From Reichenbachiella ulvae (lineage in GTDB: Bacteria > Bacteroidota > Bacteroidia > Cytophagales > Cyclobacteriaceae): a stretch of 64,000 nt of DNA. Below are positions 46,679 to 54,412 of this stretch, one piece after another; positions within the stretch are counted from its first letter, which is position 1, and every line of letters begins with the position of its first letter. The stretch is taken from the NCBI RefSeq assembly GCF_025833875.1, contig NZ_JAOYOD010000001.1, forward strand, positions 3,410,001 to 3,474,000, in the 5' to 3' direction. The notes under the pieces were generated by a model that was given only the letters and a program-made list of their open reading frames with translations, did not search any database and was not told the DNA's origin. The position numbers and the translations under genes were made by a program.

Positions 46679-46990
46679 CCCCACCTCAGTCCCGATCAAT
46701 CCGGCCTCCGAACTCGAAACTCCGAGCTAAATGCTCGGCATGCCGAGCAAAAAGGTCCAAATTTGGAGTAAAAAGATCGGAACTTGAGCCTTTGAAGTGG
46801 GGAGGGGTACTTCAGAACTCGGAATTTGGAGTTCTGATCTCCAAATCCCGAGCAAAACACTCGAGCATTGCACCTTCGCAGTGGGGGTGGGTACATCAGG
46901 TCACCAAACGTCGAGTAAAAAGGCCGGGCTTCCTTGTTCAGAGGAGCAAACTCCGAGCTATTTGCTCGGAAGGCTCACTTCTGAGGTGGG
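46679..46990. repeat. Hairpin-rich imperfect repeat block bounded by a 10-bp inverted repeat
   Basis: CCCACCTCAG (46680-46689) and CTGAGGTGGG (46981-46990) bound the block. Inside, CTCCGAGCT(A/T)(A/T)(A/T)TGCTCGG hairpins occur at 46720-46738 and 46951-46969, the first continuing into the 16-bp palindrome GCTCGGCATGCCGAGC (46733-46748). G-rich segments GAAGTGGGGAGGGG (46794-46807) and GCAGTGGGGGTGGG (46878-46891) repeat. Short frames across it are not convincing genes. Untranslated; 46568-46678 holds nothing else. Confidence 0.65.
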
Positions 46991-47033
46991 TAAGTAATGA
47001 TAATAGGTGACTTAGAATTAATATTTTTACCAT

Positions 47034-47079
47034 CGAGCGGAAGCTCTCATCAATGTAGGTCTTAGCGGGCGCCAAGACC
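47034..47079 (+). repeat. REP-like unit A (full length)
   Basis: CGAGCGGAAGCTC small hairpin, then ATGTA, then the 22-bp palindrome GGTCTTAGC...AAGACC (47058-47079, GGGC centre). Same orientation as unit F near the RAYT gene. Confidence 0.8.
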
Positions 47080-47148
47080 AGGTTGAAACTGATTGCTTCA
47101 TTTTCCTTGTTATATTGCTTTTATATCTTGAGACATCAAAAAAGCACC

Positions 47149-47712
47149 ATGACTAACCACTTTAAAATCGAGCAAAGAGATAATAAATTAACAGTATCTA
47201 TTTCAAATATTGGAGCAACTAAGAACCTACTGTTATTACTACTCTCGGTTCTTTTTGTCGTTTTTGTGATTTTCAACTTCACTTATGAAAAAGTCATAGC
47301 ATTCAATCAATACCTGGTACTGATTTATCTTCTACCTCTACTCATGATTCCCAAATTAATAAAGGAAATGAAGAACCTTCTTATGAGAGAATATTTTCAT
47401 TTCGACCGATCATTAAACGAATTATGGTTGAATGAAACACGCATGGCACACTTGGATGATATTGAAGCTGTAGAAATCAATTATAAAATCAATACAGACT
47501 CGGACGATGGATTTCTTGAACTTAAAACATCAAAAAATGGAAAAATCAGAATTTCTGATTCTGGCTCCAAGAAAAGTCAGATCCAAGCTGGAGTAGCGAT
47601 TGCTAAATTTCTTAAAATTGAACTATATGACAATTTCCCCTATGGCAAAGAAATACTTTGGGGCAAGTCGAATGTCAGTGCATCAGAGATAGATCAAGTT
47701 AATGGGGCATAG
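47149..47712 (+). CDS. Two-span membrane protein ending in a REP fragment
   Basis: 187 residues from ATG 47149. Two hydrophobic segments (about 27-47 and 55-72), then a soluble domain of PH-like appearance (LNELWLNETRMAHLDDIEAVEI, KISDSGS). Family not recognised. Its TAG stop is the first three bases of REP fragment B (47710-47726), so the C-terminus may have been reset by the repeat. Confidence 0.6.
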   Translation: MTNHFKIEQRDNKLTVSISNIGATKNLLLLLLSVLFVVFVIFNFTYEKVIAFNQYLVLIYLLPLLMIPKLIKEMKNLLMREYFHFDRSLNELWLNETRMAHLDDIEAVEINYKINTDSDDGFLELKTSKNGKIRISDSGSKKSQIQAGVAIAKFLKIELYDNFPYGKEILWGKSNVSASEIDQVNGA

Positions 47713-47726
47713 CGTATGCTAAGACC
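47710..47726 (+). repeat. REP-like fragment B
   Basis: TAGCGTATGCTAAGACC, half of the 22-bp palindrome with one change; supplies the stop codon of the gene before it. Confidence 0.55.
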
Positions 47727-47786
47727 AACTTAGAATTTTGGTCTTCAGATAAGACTAAATAAATTTAGAATTCAACTTACCAATCA

Positions 47787-48875
47787 ATGAAACATTATAT
47801 CCTGCTTTTTGTTCTACTTGCCCCAGCTGTTCTATGGGCTCAATCCACACCTGACCAGCAACTAATACCAGAATTTGTATTAAAGGGAAAAGCTGAGGAA
47901 GAACTTAGATTAATGAGAAATGAAATTTTTGCGCGTTATGGTTACATATTCAAATCAGAGAAACTAACAGAATATTTCAGTACTAAACCCTGGTATTCTC
48001 CTAAAAATTCAAATGTTGAAAGTAAACTCACTGAAGTAGATAAAATTAATATTCAACGTATACTGAAGTTCGAAAAGCTAGCCCAGCAACAATCCCAACC
48101 TGCACTTTATGAGAATAAATCAACGGTTTATCATAGAATTACTAGTGATCCCGAAACAGGAGATCGTTTAGAAAAAATCAAAGAGGTGACCTTTCATTCT
48201 CATTGCAAGCTGGGTACAATTAAGAAAACTGTAGAAAGAACTATTGTTGGTGGAGAAAAGGTCCCTACTGTGGTCTATGCTGAAACTTCAGAACTTAACA
48301 AGCCATATTGGGAAACTACTAACTACGTCAACAACCTGCAGTTTCAATGCAACTACTACCAGGCCACCACTTTTGGCTGCTGCGGTGCTGAAAACTTCAA
48401 TCAGCTATACAGCTATGATTCAAAAACACCCTTTTTGACCTACAACGAAAAGTGCTTTCATGTAGAAATTCCCAATAGCAAAATTAAATTATTCATAGGC
48501 TATAGTTATGCAGATACCGAAGCTGAAGGACAGGATATTGGAAAGTTGCATCTAGCTACATTAGATGGTAATGTTAATTCCGTCAGTTTTCGAGTTAATA
48601 ATGAAAAAGATAAGGAAGGTATCATTTGGTATTTTACACCTCAAATTACCATTAGCAGTTCTAATCCTCAAAATAAAATCAACCCATCAAACAACAAAAT
48701 TGACCTATGGGGCAACAACTTTGCCCAGTCTATTTCTGAGATCAATGACCTTACAATTCATGTAGAATTCATCAATGAATCAACTGGACAAAAAACTCAA
48801 GCAGACATCCCAATTATCAAAGGAAGGTTATTAGGAAGTGATAAAAATGATGTCCCATTCCTCATCGAATTCTAA
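47787..48875 (+). CDS. Exported YARHG-domain protein
   Basis: 362 residues. Signal peptide (cleavage near LWAQS, about residue 19), then a YARHG domain (RNEIFARYGYIF, YFSTKPWYSP; about 40-85) found in extracellular proteins, and a long C-terminal part with Cys-rich FGCCGAENF near 200. Function unknown; likely cell-surface. Confidence 0.8.
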   Translation: MKHYILLFVLLAPAVLWAQSTPDQQLIPEFVLKGKAEEELRLMRNEIFARYGYIFKSEKLTEYFSTKPWYSPKNSNVESKLTEVDKINIQRILKFEKLAQQQSQPALYENKSTVYHRITSDPETGDRLEKIKEVTFHSHCKLGTIKKTVERTIVGGEKVPTVVYAETSELNKPYWETTNYVNNLQFQCNYYQATTFGCCGAENFNQLYSYDSKTPFLTYNEKCFHVEIPNSKIKLFIGYSYADTEAEGQDIGKLHLATLDGNVNSVSFRVNNEKDKEGIIWYFTPQITISSSNPQNKINPSNNKIDLWGNNFAQSISEINDLTIHVEFINESTGQKTQADIPIIKGRLLGSDKNDVPFLIEF

Positions 48876-48891
48876 AAGGGATTCCTCCACT

Positions 48892-48913
48892 GGTCTTAGC
48901 GGATGCTAAGACC
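48892..48913. repeat. REP-like unit C (core palindrome)
   Basis: GGTCTTAGCGGATGCTAAGACC, 9-bp arms around GGAT; preceded by CCTCCACT as at unit E. 16 bp after the YARHG stop, so it may also serve as a 3' hairpin. Confidence 0.85.
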
Positions 48914-48941
48914 AGATTGAAATAAAGTAAGCCGAAGATAG

Positions 48942-49352
48942 ATGGAAAACACTCCTCACCTCAAAACCATAACCCACAATCTTAATTCTTTACTTGGTGG
49001 GACCTTAAGTAAGTATAAAGAAATGCATTGCCCAGAGTTATGTTTGTTTCAAAGCATTAATATTTACACTCGACCTCCCCGGCTTAAGTTTTATTTTGTC
49101 GATGGAAATGATGAAGACTATGACTTGCTTCAGGCAGCAGTGAGAAAATTTAAAGGAAATTTGGAATGGATCTTGAGAAAGAACGGTCAGAATTATTGGG
49201 TCATCGAACCTCTAACTGCATTCAACCATCATAGCAATCGCAAAGAAATAAAAGTTTGGGAACTGAGAGATCTGATTCACCTATGTGACTTGGCTGTTGA
49301 AGATATTCGTCCCTTAACCGAAAACATAGCACGCAATTTAGGTTTGTTGTAA
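48942..49352 (+). CDS. Small soluble protein of unknown function
   Basis: 136 residues. Aromatic-rich middle (RPPRLKFYFVDGNDEDYDLL) and Trp/Asn motif NLEWILRKNGQNYWVIEPL. No signal sequence or membrane span. Family not recognised. Bounded on both sides by REP copies. Confidence 0.55.
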   Translation: MENTPHLKTITHNLNSLLGGTLSKYKEMHCPELCLFQSINIYTRPPRLKFYFVDGNDEDYDLLQAAVRKFKGNLEWILRKNGQNYWVIEPLTAFNHHSNRKEIKVWELRDLIHLCDLAVEDIRPLTENIARNLGLL

Positions 49353-49364
49353 AAAAGACTAACT

Positions 49365-49386
49365 AGTGCTAGTATCCGTTAAGATT
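49365..49386. repeat. Degraded REP-like unit D
   Basis: AGTGCTAGTATCCGTTAAGATT keeps about 15 of 22 positions of the palindrome in the E orientation (GGTCTTAGCATCCGCTAAGACC). Confidence 0.4.
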
Positions 49387-49420
49387 AAATTGATGGATAA
49401 AATTTCCTTGAAGTTTAGCC

Positions 49421-49831
49421 ATGAAAAAACTCATCATCATTTCGCTTGTCATTATTGCAACTGGTATCGCTTCTTTGATTAGTTACTACAGCTACAGGCA
49501 CTATCAAAGGGAACTAGCCAACCCCAATAGCATCGAGCTAATCAATCATAGCACTTATCCCAAAGATGATTTTAAGATTCTCTGGTCCTCTGGTTATGAA
49601 AATCAGCAAATCCCTGTCTACGCTAAAGGCCGTGATCTGAAAGTGTACTTCAAAACCTATGGCAAAAACCGATTTGAGGTTTTTTATCTAGACTCACTCC
49701 TGACTACATTCCACCAATTCAAGACCAACGACTGGCATGGTCATCATTATAGCTTTATCATAGAAAAAGACCTGAATGTCGATTGGGAGGTTTTAGGTCC
49801 AGATACTACTAAAACATATAAAGCTCAATAA
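49421..49831 (+). CDS. Membrane-anchored small protein; donor of the 78-bp duplication
   Basis: 136 residues: N-terminal membrane anchor (about 4-26), then a soluble domain with SYRHYQRELANPNSIEL and a C-terminal half rich in Tyr and Phe. Family not recognised. Its last 65 bases plus 13 downstream (49767-49844) occur again, unchanged, behind the RAYT element at 50553-50630, where they are a remnant without a start. Confidence 0.6.
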   Translation: MKKLIIISLVIIATGIASLISYYSYRHYQRELANPNSIELINHSTYPKDDFKILWSSGYENQQIPVYAKGRDLKVYFKTYGKNRFEVFYLDSLLTTFHQFKTNDWHGHHYSFIIEKDLNVDWEVLGPDTTKTYKAQ

Positions 49832-49844
49832 ATACCTCACCTAC
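49767..49844 (+). repeat. 78-bp direct repeat, left copy
   Basis: Perfect copy of 50553-50630 (offset 786 bp). Begins AAGACCTGAATG and ends CCTCACCTAC; it covers the last 21 codons and the stop of the gene at 49421-49831. Confidence 0.95.
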
Positions 49845-49857
49845 AATTACCTCCACT

Positions 49858-49907
49858 GGTCTTAGCATCCGCTAAGACCCTACATCATCTAGGGCGTCCG
49901 CCCGATT
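49858..49907 (-). repeat. REP-like unit E (full length, inverted), left border of RAYT
   Basis: Palindrome GGTCTTAGCATCCGCTAAGACC (49858-49879), TACATCAT linker, then GGGCGTCCGCCC small hairpin (49892-49903). It is the inverse of unit F; the two face each other around the transposase gene with about 40 of 46 positions alike. Confidence 0.85.
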
Positions 49908-49940
49908 AAACTATATGAAATAAAGATTGTAAATTGATGC

Positions 49941-50489
49941 ATGGCCAGAAAGTATGCAATTAGAGATCAACTAGCAATTCATAGTGTCACCTTCACTGTT
50001 GTTAACTGGAAAGATATATTCATAAGAGACATATATAAAGAGGTAATTATTTCAAGTTTGAAATATTGCCAAGCCAATAAGCATTTGCAAGTACATGCCT
50101 ATTGCATCATGACAAGTCACATACATTTGATGCTTAGTGTATCAGAGGGAGAATTATCAGATGTCATTAGAGATTTTAAAAGTTTCACTTCAAGGCAGAT
50201 AAAAGAACTATTGCAAAATGCATCAACGATAGAAAGTCGAAAGGAGTGGTTAGTATGGATGTTCGAAAGAGCTGGAAAGCATAATGAAAGAAACAATAAT
50301 TTTCAATTCTGGCAACAGCACAATCATCCTATCCAATTATCAACCAATCATATGATCGATCAGCGCTTAGACTATTTGCACAACAAACCTGTTGAAGCAG
50401 GGTTTGTATTCAAAGCAGAGGATTGGATATGGAGTAGCGCCAGACAGTATGCAGCTGAAGCGGGTGAATTAGAGTTAATCTATCTCTAA
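49941..50489 (+). CDS. REP-associated tyrosine transposase (RAYT, Y1/HUH family)
   Basis: 182 residues. HUH motif SHIHLML with His60 and His62, and the catalytic-region motif YLHNKPVEAG with Tyr145, as in TnpA_REP/IS200-like enzymes that nick single-stranded DNA at REP hairpins. Length fits the family. Right border unit F begins in the stop codon region, left unit E is 33 bp before the ATG, so this is a self-standing RAYT-REP element. Likely active or recently active, since arms are intact. Confidence 0.9.
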   Translation: MARKYAIRDQLAIHSVTFTVVNWKDIFIRDIYKEVIISSLKYCQANKHLQVHAYCIMTSHIHLMLSVSEGELSDVIRDFKSFTSRQIKELLQNASTIESRKEWLVWMFERAGKHNERNNNFQFWQQHNHPIQLSTNHMIDQRLDYLHNKPVEAGFVFKAEDWIWSSARQYAAEAGELELIYL

Positions 50490-50490
50490 T

Positions 50491-50536
50491 CGAGCGGACG
50501 CTCTCATTAATGTAGGTCTTAGCGGATGCTAAGACC
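50491..50536 (+). repeat. REP-like unit F (full length), right border of RAYT
   Basis: Small hairpin GAGCGGACGCTC (50492-50503), linker ATTAATGTA, then palindrome GGTCTTAGCGGATGCTAAGACC (50515-50536). Opposite orientation to unit E. Confidence 0.9.
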
Positions 50537-50541
50537 AGATT

Positions 50542-50558
50542 GGGCGGATGCTAAGACC
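50542..50558 (+). repeat. REP-like fragment G fused to the 78-bp repeat
   Basis: GGGCGGATGCTAAGACC, right half of a unit; its AAGACC is also the first six bases of the right 78-bp copy, so this is the junction point. Confidence 0.7.
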
Positions 50559-50630
50559 TGAATGTCGATTGGGAGGTTTTAGGTCCAGATACTACTAAAA
50601 CATATAAAGCTCAATAAATACCTCACCTAC
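50553..50630 (+). pseudogene. 78-bp direct repeat, right copy (3' remnant of the 49421 gene)
   Basis: Identical to 49767-49844. It encodes only the last 21 residues (LNVDWEVLGPDTTKTYKAQ region) and stop of that gene, with no start codon. Confidence 0.9.
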
Positions 50631-50688
50631 TATTATTGCATTCACTCCCATTACGGGCTATATTAGAAGAATAGGCTCACCTAAACGT

Positions 50689-51510
50689 ATGAAATACGAA
50701 ACCTACAAGCCGCACCCAGATTTGGATTCGGTGGTCAAATGCCACTGGATACTGGAGGTGCCCGATGATCTGGAAGCACCTAAGCAGCGAGTAATTCCTG
50801 ATGGATGCATAGAGATGTGTTTTATCCTCGGCGATGATGTGAGAAGGTACACTTTCGAGACCGAATTCATCATCCAGCCCCGTGCGATGGTTTTTGGGCA
50901 GATCACCCAGCCCTATTTTGTGCAACCCACTGGTTATGTCAATACTTTTGCGGTTCGTTTTTATCCCTATGGTTTTGCCAATTTCATCAATCAACCCATC
51001 CGGGAATTGGCGGATAAGGAGACCCCGCTGTCTGATCTATTTGGCGACCAGACAGCCGCCCAACTCGAACTGCAGATCGTTGAAGCTTCTACCACCGAGG
51101 AAAGGATCGAATTCATTGAAGCTTTCTTACTGAATAGGTTGACCGCCCCGTCTACCATAGACCTCATAGTCAGCTCCACGATAGAGGCGCTTTCCCAAAC
51201 CAAAGGCAGTGCCTCCATTCATTCTATAATAAAAGACGACCCAGGCAAAAGAAGAAATCTGGAAAGAAAGTTTGCTCAACAAGTCGGAATCAGCCCTAAA
51301 CAACTGGGTAAAATCATACGCCTACAGGCCGCCCTCAAATCGATACTCAACCAACAGGGTGAAAAGCTAACCCAAATAGCCTATGAAAACGACTACTACG
51401 ATCAGGCTCATTTCATCAAGGACTTCAAGGAGTTTACCGGAGTGAACCCAAAGCAATATCTCGATGATGATCAAATGATGCTTTCATCCCTCATATACGC
51501 TCAGGACTAA
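50689..51510 (+). CDS. AraC family regulator with DUF6597 N-terminal domain
   Basis: 273 residues. DUF6597-type sensor part (VVKCHWILEV, VIPDGCIEMCFILGD, VNTFAVRFYPYG; about 10-110) and a C-terminal AraC HTH pair (LTQIAYENDYYDQAHFIKDFKEFTGVNPKQYL near 225-256). The VOC gene 69 bp downstream on the same strand is the likely target. Confidence 0.9.
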   Translation: MKYETYKPHPDLDSVVKCHWILEVPDDLEAPKQRVIPDGCIEMCFILGDDVRRYTFETEFIIQPRAMVFGQITQPYFVQPTGYVNTFAVRFYPYGFANFINQPIRELADKETPLSDLFGDQTAAQLELQIVEASTTEERIEFIEAFLLNRLTAPSTIDLIVSSTIEALSQTKGSASIHSIIKDDPGKRRNLERKFAQQVGISPKQLGKIIRLQAALKSILNQQGEKLTQIAYENDYYDQAHFIKDFKEFTGVNPKQYLDDDQMMLSSLIYAQD

Positions 51511-51579
51511 GCTGTCGCGTTTTTACAATTTCTGTCGGCTATATAGCCGTAACTATGTATCTAATCAGTCAAAACCATC

Positions 51580-52026
51580 ATGAAGAAAATTATCATCGTC
51601 CTGATCCTCATTACCAGCACCACTTCATACAATGCCCAGTCACAAACCACAGATAACATAAAAAGCTTTATCTCCATTGTTGAAATCCCTGCCACGGATA
51701 TCTCCCGAGCGGTGGGATTTTACCAATCCATTTTATCCACCTCTATCGATGTGATCGATATGCAAGGCATGCAGATGGGGCTTTTCCCCAGCGAAGGGCA
51801 AGCAGTCTCAGTTGTCATCACGCAAGGAGAAGGATATGAACCCTCCTCCCAAGGTGTACTGGTCTACCTCAATGGCGGTAACGATCTGCAACTGATCCTG
51901 GACAAAATCGAAAAAAGTGGAGGCCAGATTGTAATGCCTAAAACCCTGATTGACGAAGAAAATGGATACTTCGCACTGTTTCTGGATTCGGAAGGAAATC
52001 GATTGGGACTGCATTCTCTCAACTAG
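51580..52026 (+). CDS. Exported VOC (glyoxalase-like) protein
   Basis: 148 residues. Signal peptide (MKKIIIVLILITSTTS, cleavage near NAQS), then one VOC domain (FISIVEIPATDISRAVGFYQS, LFLDSEGNRLGLHS with the metal Glu position). VOC proteins are mostly cytoplasmic, so export is unusual. Stop codon lies in a hairpin shared with the convergent gene. Confidence 0.85.
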   Translation: MKKIIIVLILITSTTSYNAQSQTTDNIKSFISIVEIPATDISRAVGFYQSILSTSIDVIDMQGMQMGLFPSEGQAVSVVITQGEGYEPSSQGVLVYLNGGNDLQLILDKIEKSGGQIVMPKTLIDEENGYFALFLDSEGNRLGLHSLN

Positions 52027-52044
52027 GACTGAAGACAGTCCTAG
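52023..52044. terminator. Hairpin spanning both convergent stop codons
   Basis: Perfect 9-bp stem CTAGGACTG/CAGTCCTAG with AAGA loop. The TAG of the VOC gene (52024-52026) and that of the M23 gene (52041-52043) both sit in the stem. T-rich sequence follows on the plus strand only. Confidence 0.65.
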
Positions 52045-52997
52045 GGTTTAATTTTATCTCCCTGCACTGGCGAATAGTCTTTTCGACTTTCGCCATTGAC
52101 CAGCAGTTGATCGAAGTAGCATTTGACTCCTTGTGAGGCATTCATGTCTAGCCCATCTTGTATATGAAAGTGAATGTGAGCTTCTGAGGAATTTCCCGAA
52201 TTGCCACAAAGTCCGAGAAGATCTCCAGCCTGTACCTGCTGCCCTTGCTCCACCACGATAGAGTTTTGCTTGAAATGAGCAAAGTACAGGTATTCTTCAT
52301 TTTCTGTTCGCAGTACCACCGTATTTCCCGTCACAAAAGCGGGATTCATCTTGCCAGGTTCATTGTCATAGATGCCATCGACCACCATGACCACCTCTGC
52401 AGCACAGGGCGCATAGAGTTCCTTTCCAAAAGCATAATAGTCTTCATTCTTTCCAGTTCCCTCTTTATACGACTTTCCCATTTCGTCCGTGATTACAATA
52501 TCAAATGCTCCTTTTTGAGCGAGAGATTGCACATGGTAGTTTTGTTCTTTGGTATCGCCACCCCAAACGACTGTCCATTCTTCCTTGAAGGGCAAAATCA
52601 TCTTGCTCATATTTCTCTCCATTGTAGCAGCCTCGACAAAAGGCAGTACCCTGAGACCCGTGATCTGACCCGATGGACTCACCACCATATTGATAGCCAG
52701 GGTAGCTCTTTCGAAGGTCGTTTTGTAGACAGCTACTACTTGCTCCTCGAATCGACTGAATTCCATAGTTTGGATAGCACCCACCTGTGCATATAGACTA
52801 CTTAAGAAAGCCTGGCTTTTATCCCTTGACAATTCGCCACGCATTCCATCATCATACAGTTCGAAAATAGAATCATACTCAGTTGCATTATAGAATTGCT
52901 GAAATTGTAAGGCAGCCTTAGAATAGTTACTGGATTCATTTTGAGCAATCATAGTATTGCTCATCCCCAAGAGTAGGGACAGGAAAAAGTATTTCAT
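52041..52997 (-). CDS. Exported DUF3887-M23 peptidase
   Basis: 318 residues. Signal peptide (cleavage near MIAQN), a DUF3887-type domain (about 25-115), then an LytM/M23 metallopeptidase domain with YHVQSLAQKGAFDIVITD (first His and Asp), GNTVVL, and HIHFHI (last His pair). Should cut peptidoglycan cross-links or pentaglycine-like bonds in the periplasm. A DUF3887 lipoprotein occurs at 32817. Confidence 0.85.
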   Translation of the reverse strand: MKYFFLSLLLGMSNTMIAQNESSNYSKAALQFQQFYNATEYDSIFELYDDGMRGELSRDKSQAFLSSLYAQVGAIQTMEFSRFEEQVVAVYKTTFERATLAINMVVSPSGQITGLRVLPFVEAATMERNMSKMILPFKEEWTVVWGGDTKEQNYHVQSLAQKGAFDIVITDEMGKSYKEGTGKNEDYYAFGKELYAPCAAEVVMVVDGIYDNEPGKMNPAFVTGNTVVLRTENEEYLYFAHFKQNSIVVEQGQQVQAGDLLGLCGNSGNSSEAHIHFHIQDGLDMNASQGVKCYFDQLLVNGESRKDYSPVQGDKIKP

Positions 52998-53094
52998 CGT
53001 TTAAGTTTATTTGGTTTTCAAGTCCGGTCAATTACCGACCTCCAATAATCCTATAAAAAATGAAAAAATGCAATAGCAGCAAAAAGCAAAAACA

Positions 53095-54408
53095 CTAGTA
53101 CAGCAGTGTGATCCTCACTTTCTTTGATTTCAGTCGGACATTGTTGAGGCTCTTGACCAAAGGCCTCACCTTCTGGCTGGCTACCGCTACATAGGCACAA
53201 TCTTGCTTGAGCTCGATGATTCCTAACTCATGTTTCTCCAGAGCTCCTTGCTTAAAGAATAGTCCTGCTATGTCTCCTTTAGAAATTTTATCCTTCCTCC
53301 CTCCAGAAATATGCAAGGTCTCCCAGGGGCTTTCTACTGGAATTTGATCCTTGCGAATGTCAATGGCTTCAGCACCCATTGCGAAATCCGGCAGTTTCTC
53401 CTTCTTGCCATGGAGAATGTAGGCCGTTCCGTTACTATTCATCCTTGCGGTTCGTCCGTTGCGATGGGTAAACTCCTCCTTTTTGAAAGGCAGTTCGTAG
53501 TGGATGATAAAATCCAGCTCGGGTACGTCTATCCCCCGTGCAGCCAGGTCCGTAGCGATCAGAATACGCTGTGTCCCATTGCGAAATTTGATCAGGGATC
53601 GCTCTCTATCCATCTGCTCCAGTCCACCATAGAAACAAGCATGCCCTATATGTCTTTCTTCCAGATAATCGGAGACCTCTTGAATGGTGTCTTTTAGGCT
53701 ACAGAATATGATGCCATTTTGCTCGCCCAGATGTCCTATGAGGTGAACCAACATTTCTAACTTCTCTGCATCAGGAGAAACAACCCTGCGTATTTCGAGT
53801 TGGCTTTTGGCCTGATCGAGGTAGTTGAGTTGTTGGGGATTGCGAAGACCTACAAACTCAGGAACCTCTGCCTTTTGAGTAGCAGAGGTGAGTATTTTCT
53901 TGTCCAGGTGACTCAGGGAAGCTACGATCTCGGTCATTTCTGATTCGAATCCTACCTCCAACGATTTGTCAAACTCATCGAGCACCAGCGTTTGAATGCT
54001 TTCGGTACTGATCGTTTCCCTACGGATGTGATCAGCGATACGACCCGGTGTCCCCACCAAAATAGCTGGAGCATGCTTCAGATCCACTCTGTCCTTGAAT
54101 CCAGATCGTCCCCCATAGATCGCATTGGCTTTATAGCCACTTCCCATCTCTCTGATGACCTGCTCGATTTGGATGGCAAGTTCACGAGAGGGCACCAGGA
54201 TCAAAACCTGGATTCCCTCCACTGCAGGATCCAAAGCAGCTATGATTGGAAGCAAAAAAGCCAGGGTTTTGCCAGTGCCTGTGGGCGATAGTAGGATGAC
54301 TTCTGGATGTTCTGTGATGGCTAGATGGGCAGCCTGTTGCATGGGATTGAGTGTTTCGATTCCCAGCTTATTCAGAATCGCCTTTTGGTCTTTGATAGTT
54401 GCGGACAT
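53095..54408 (-). CDS. dbpA: DbpA-type DEAD-box RNA helicase with DEFD motif
   Basis: 437 residues. SPTGTGKT (41-48), motif II DEFD (144-147) in place of DEAD, SAT motif III, HRNGRTARM motif VI, and a C-terminal DbpA RNA-binding domain (about 365-437). DbpA binds 23S rRNA during ribosome assembly. A TACCTTTG -7 box sits 4 nt before the ATG, so the mRNA is probably leaderless. Confidence 0.9.
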   Translation of the reverse strand: MSATIKDQKAILNKLGIETLNPMQQAAHLAITEHPEVILLSPTGTGKTLAFLLPIIAALDPAVEGIQVLILVPSRELAIQIEQVIREMGSGYKANAIYGGRSGFKDRVDLKHAPAILVGTPGRIADHIRRETISTESIQTLVLDEFDKSLEVGFESEMTEIVASLSHLDKKILTSATQKAEVPEFVGLRNPQQLNYLDQAKSQLEIRRVVSPDAEKLEMLVHLIGHLGEQNGIIFCSLKDTIQEVSDYLEERHIGHACFYGGLEQMDRERSLIKFRNGTQRILIATDLAARGIDVPELDFIIHYELPFKKEEFTHRNGRTARMNSNGTAYILHGKKEKLPDFAMGAEAIDIRKDQIPVESPWETLHISGGRKDKISKGDIAGLFFKQGALEKHELGIIELKQDCAYVAVASQKVRPLVKSLNNVRLKSKKVRITLLY

Positions 54409-54412
54409 GGCG

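Noticed and set aside
46696..47010. Short frames on both strands across the hairpin repeat block
   Set aside because: They translate the repeats into low-complexity peptides with no start signal or known domain; the block is better read as non-coding.
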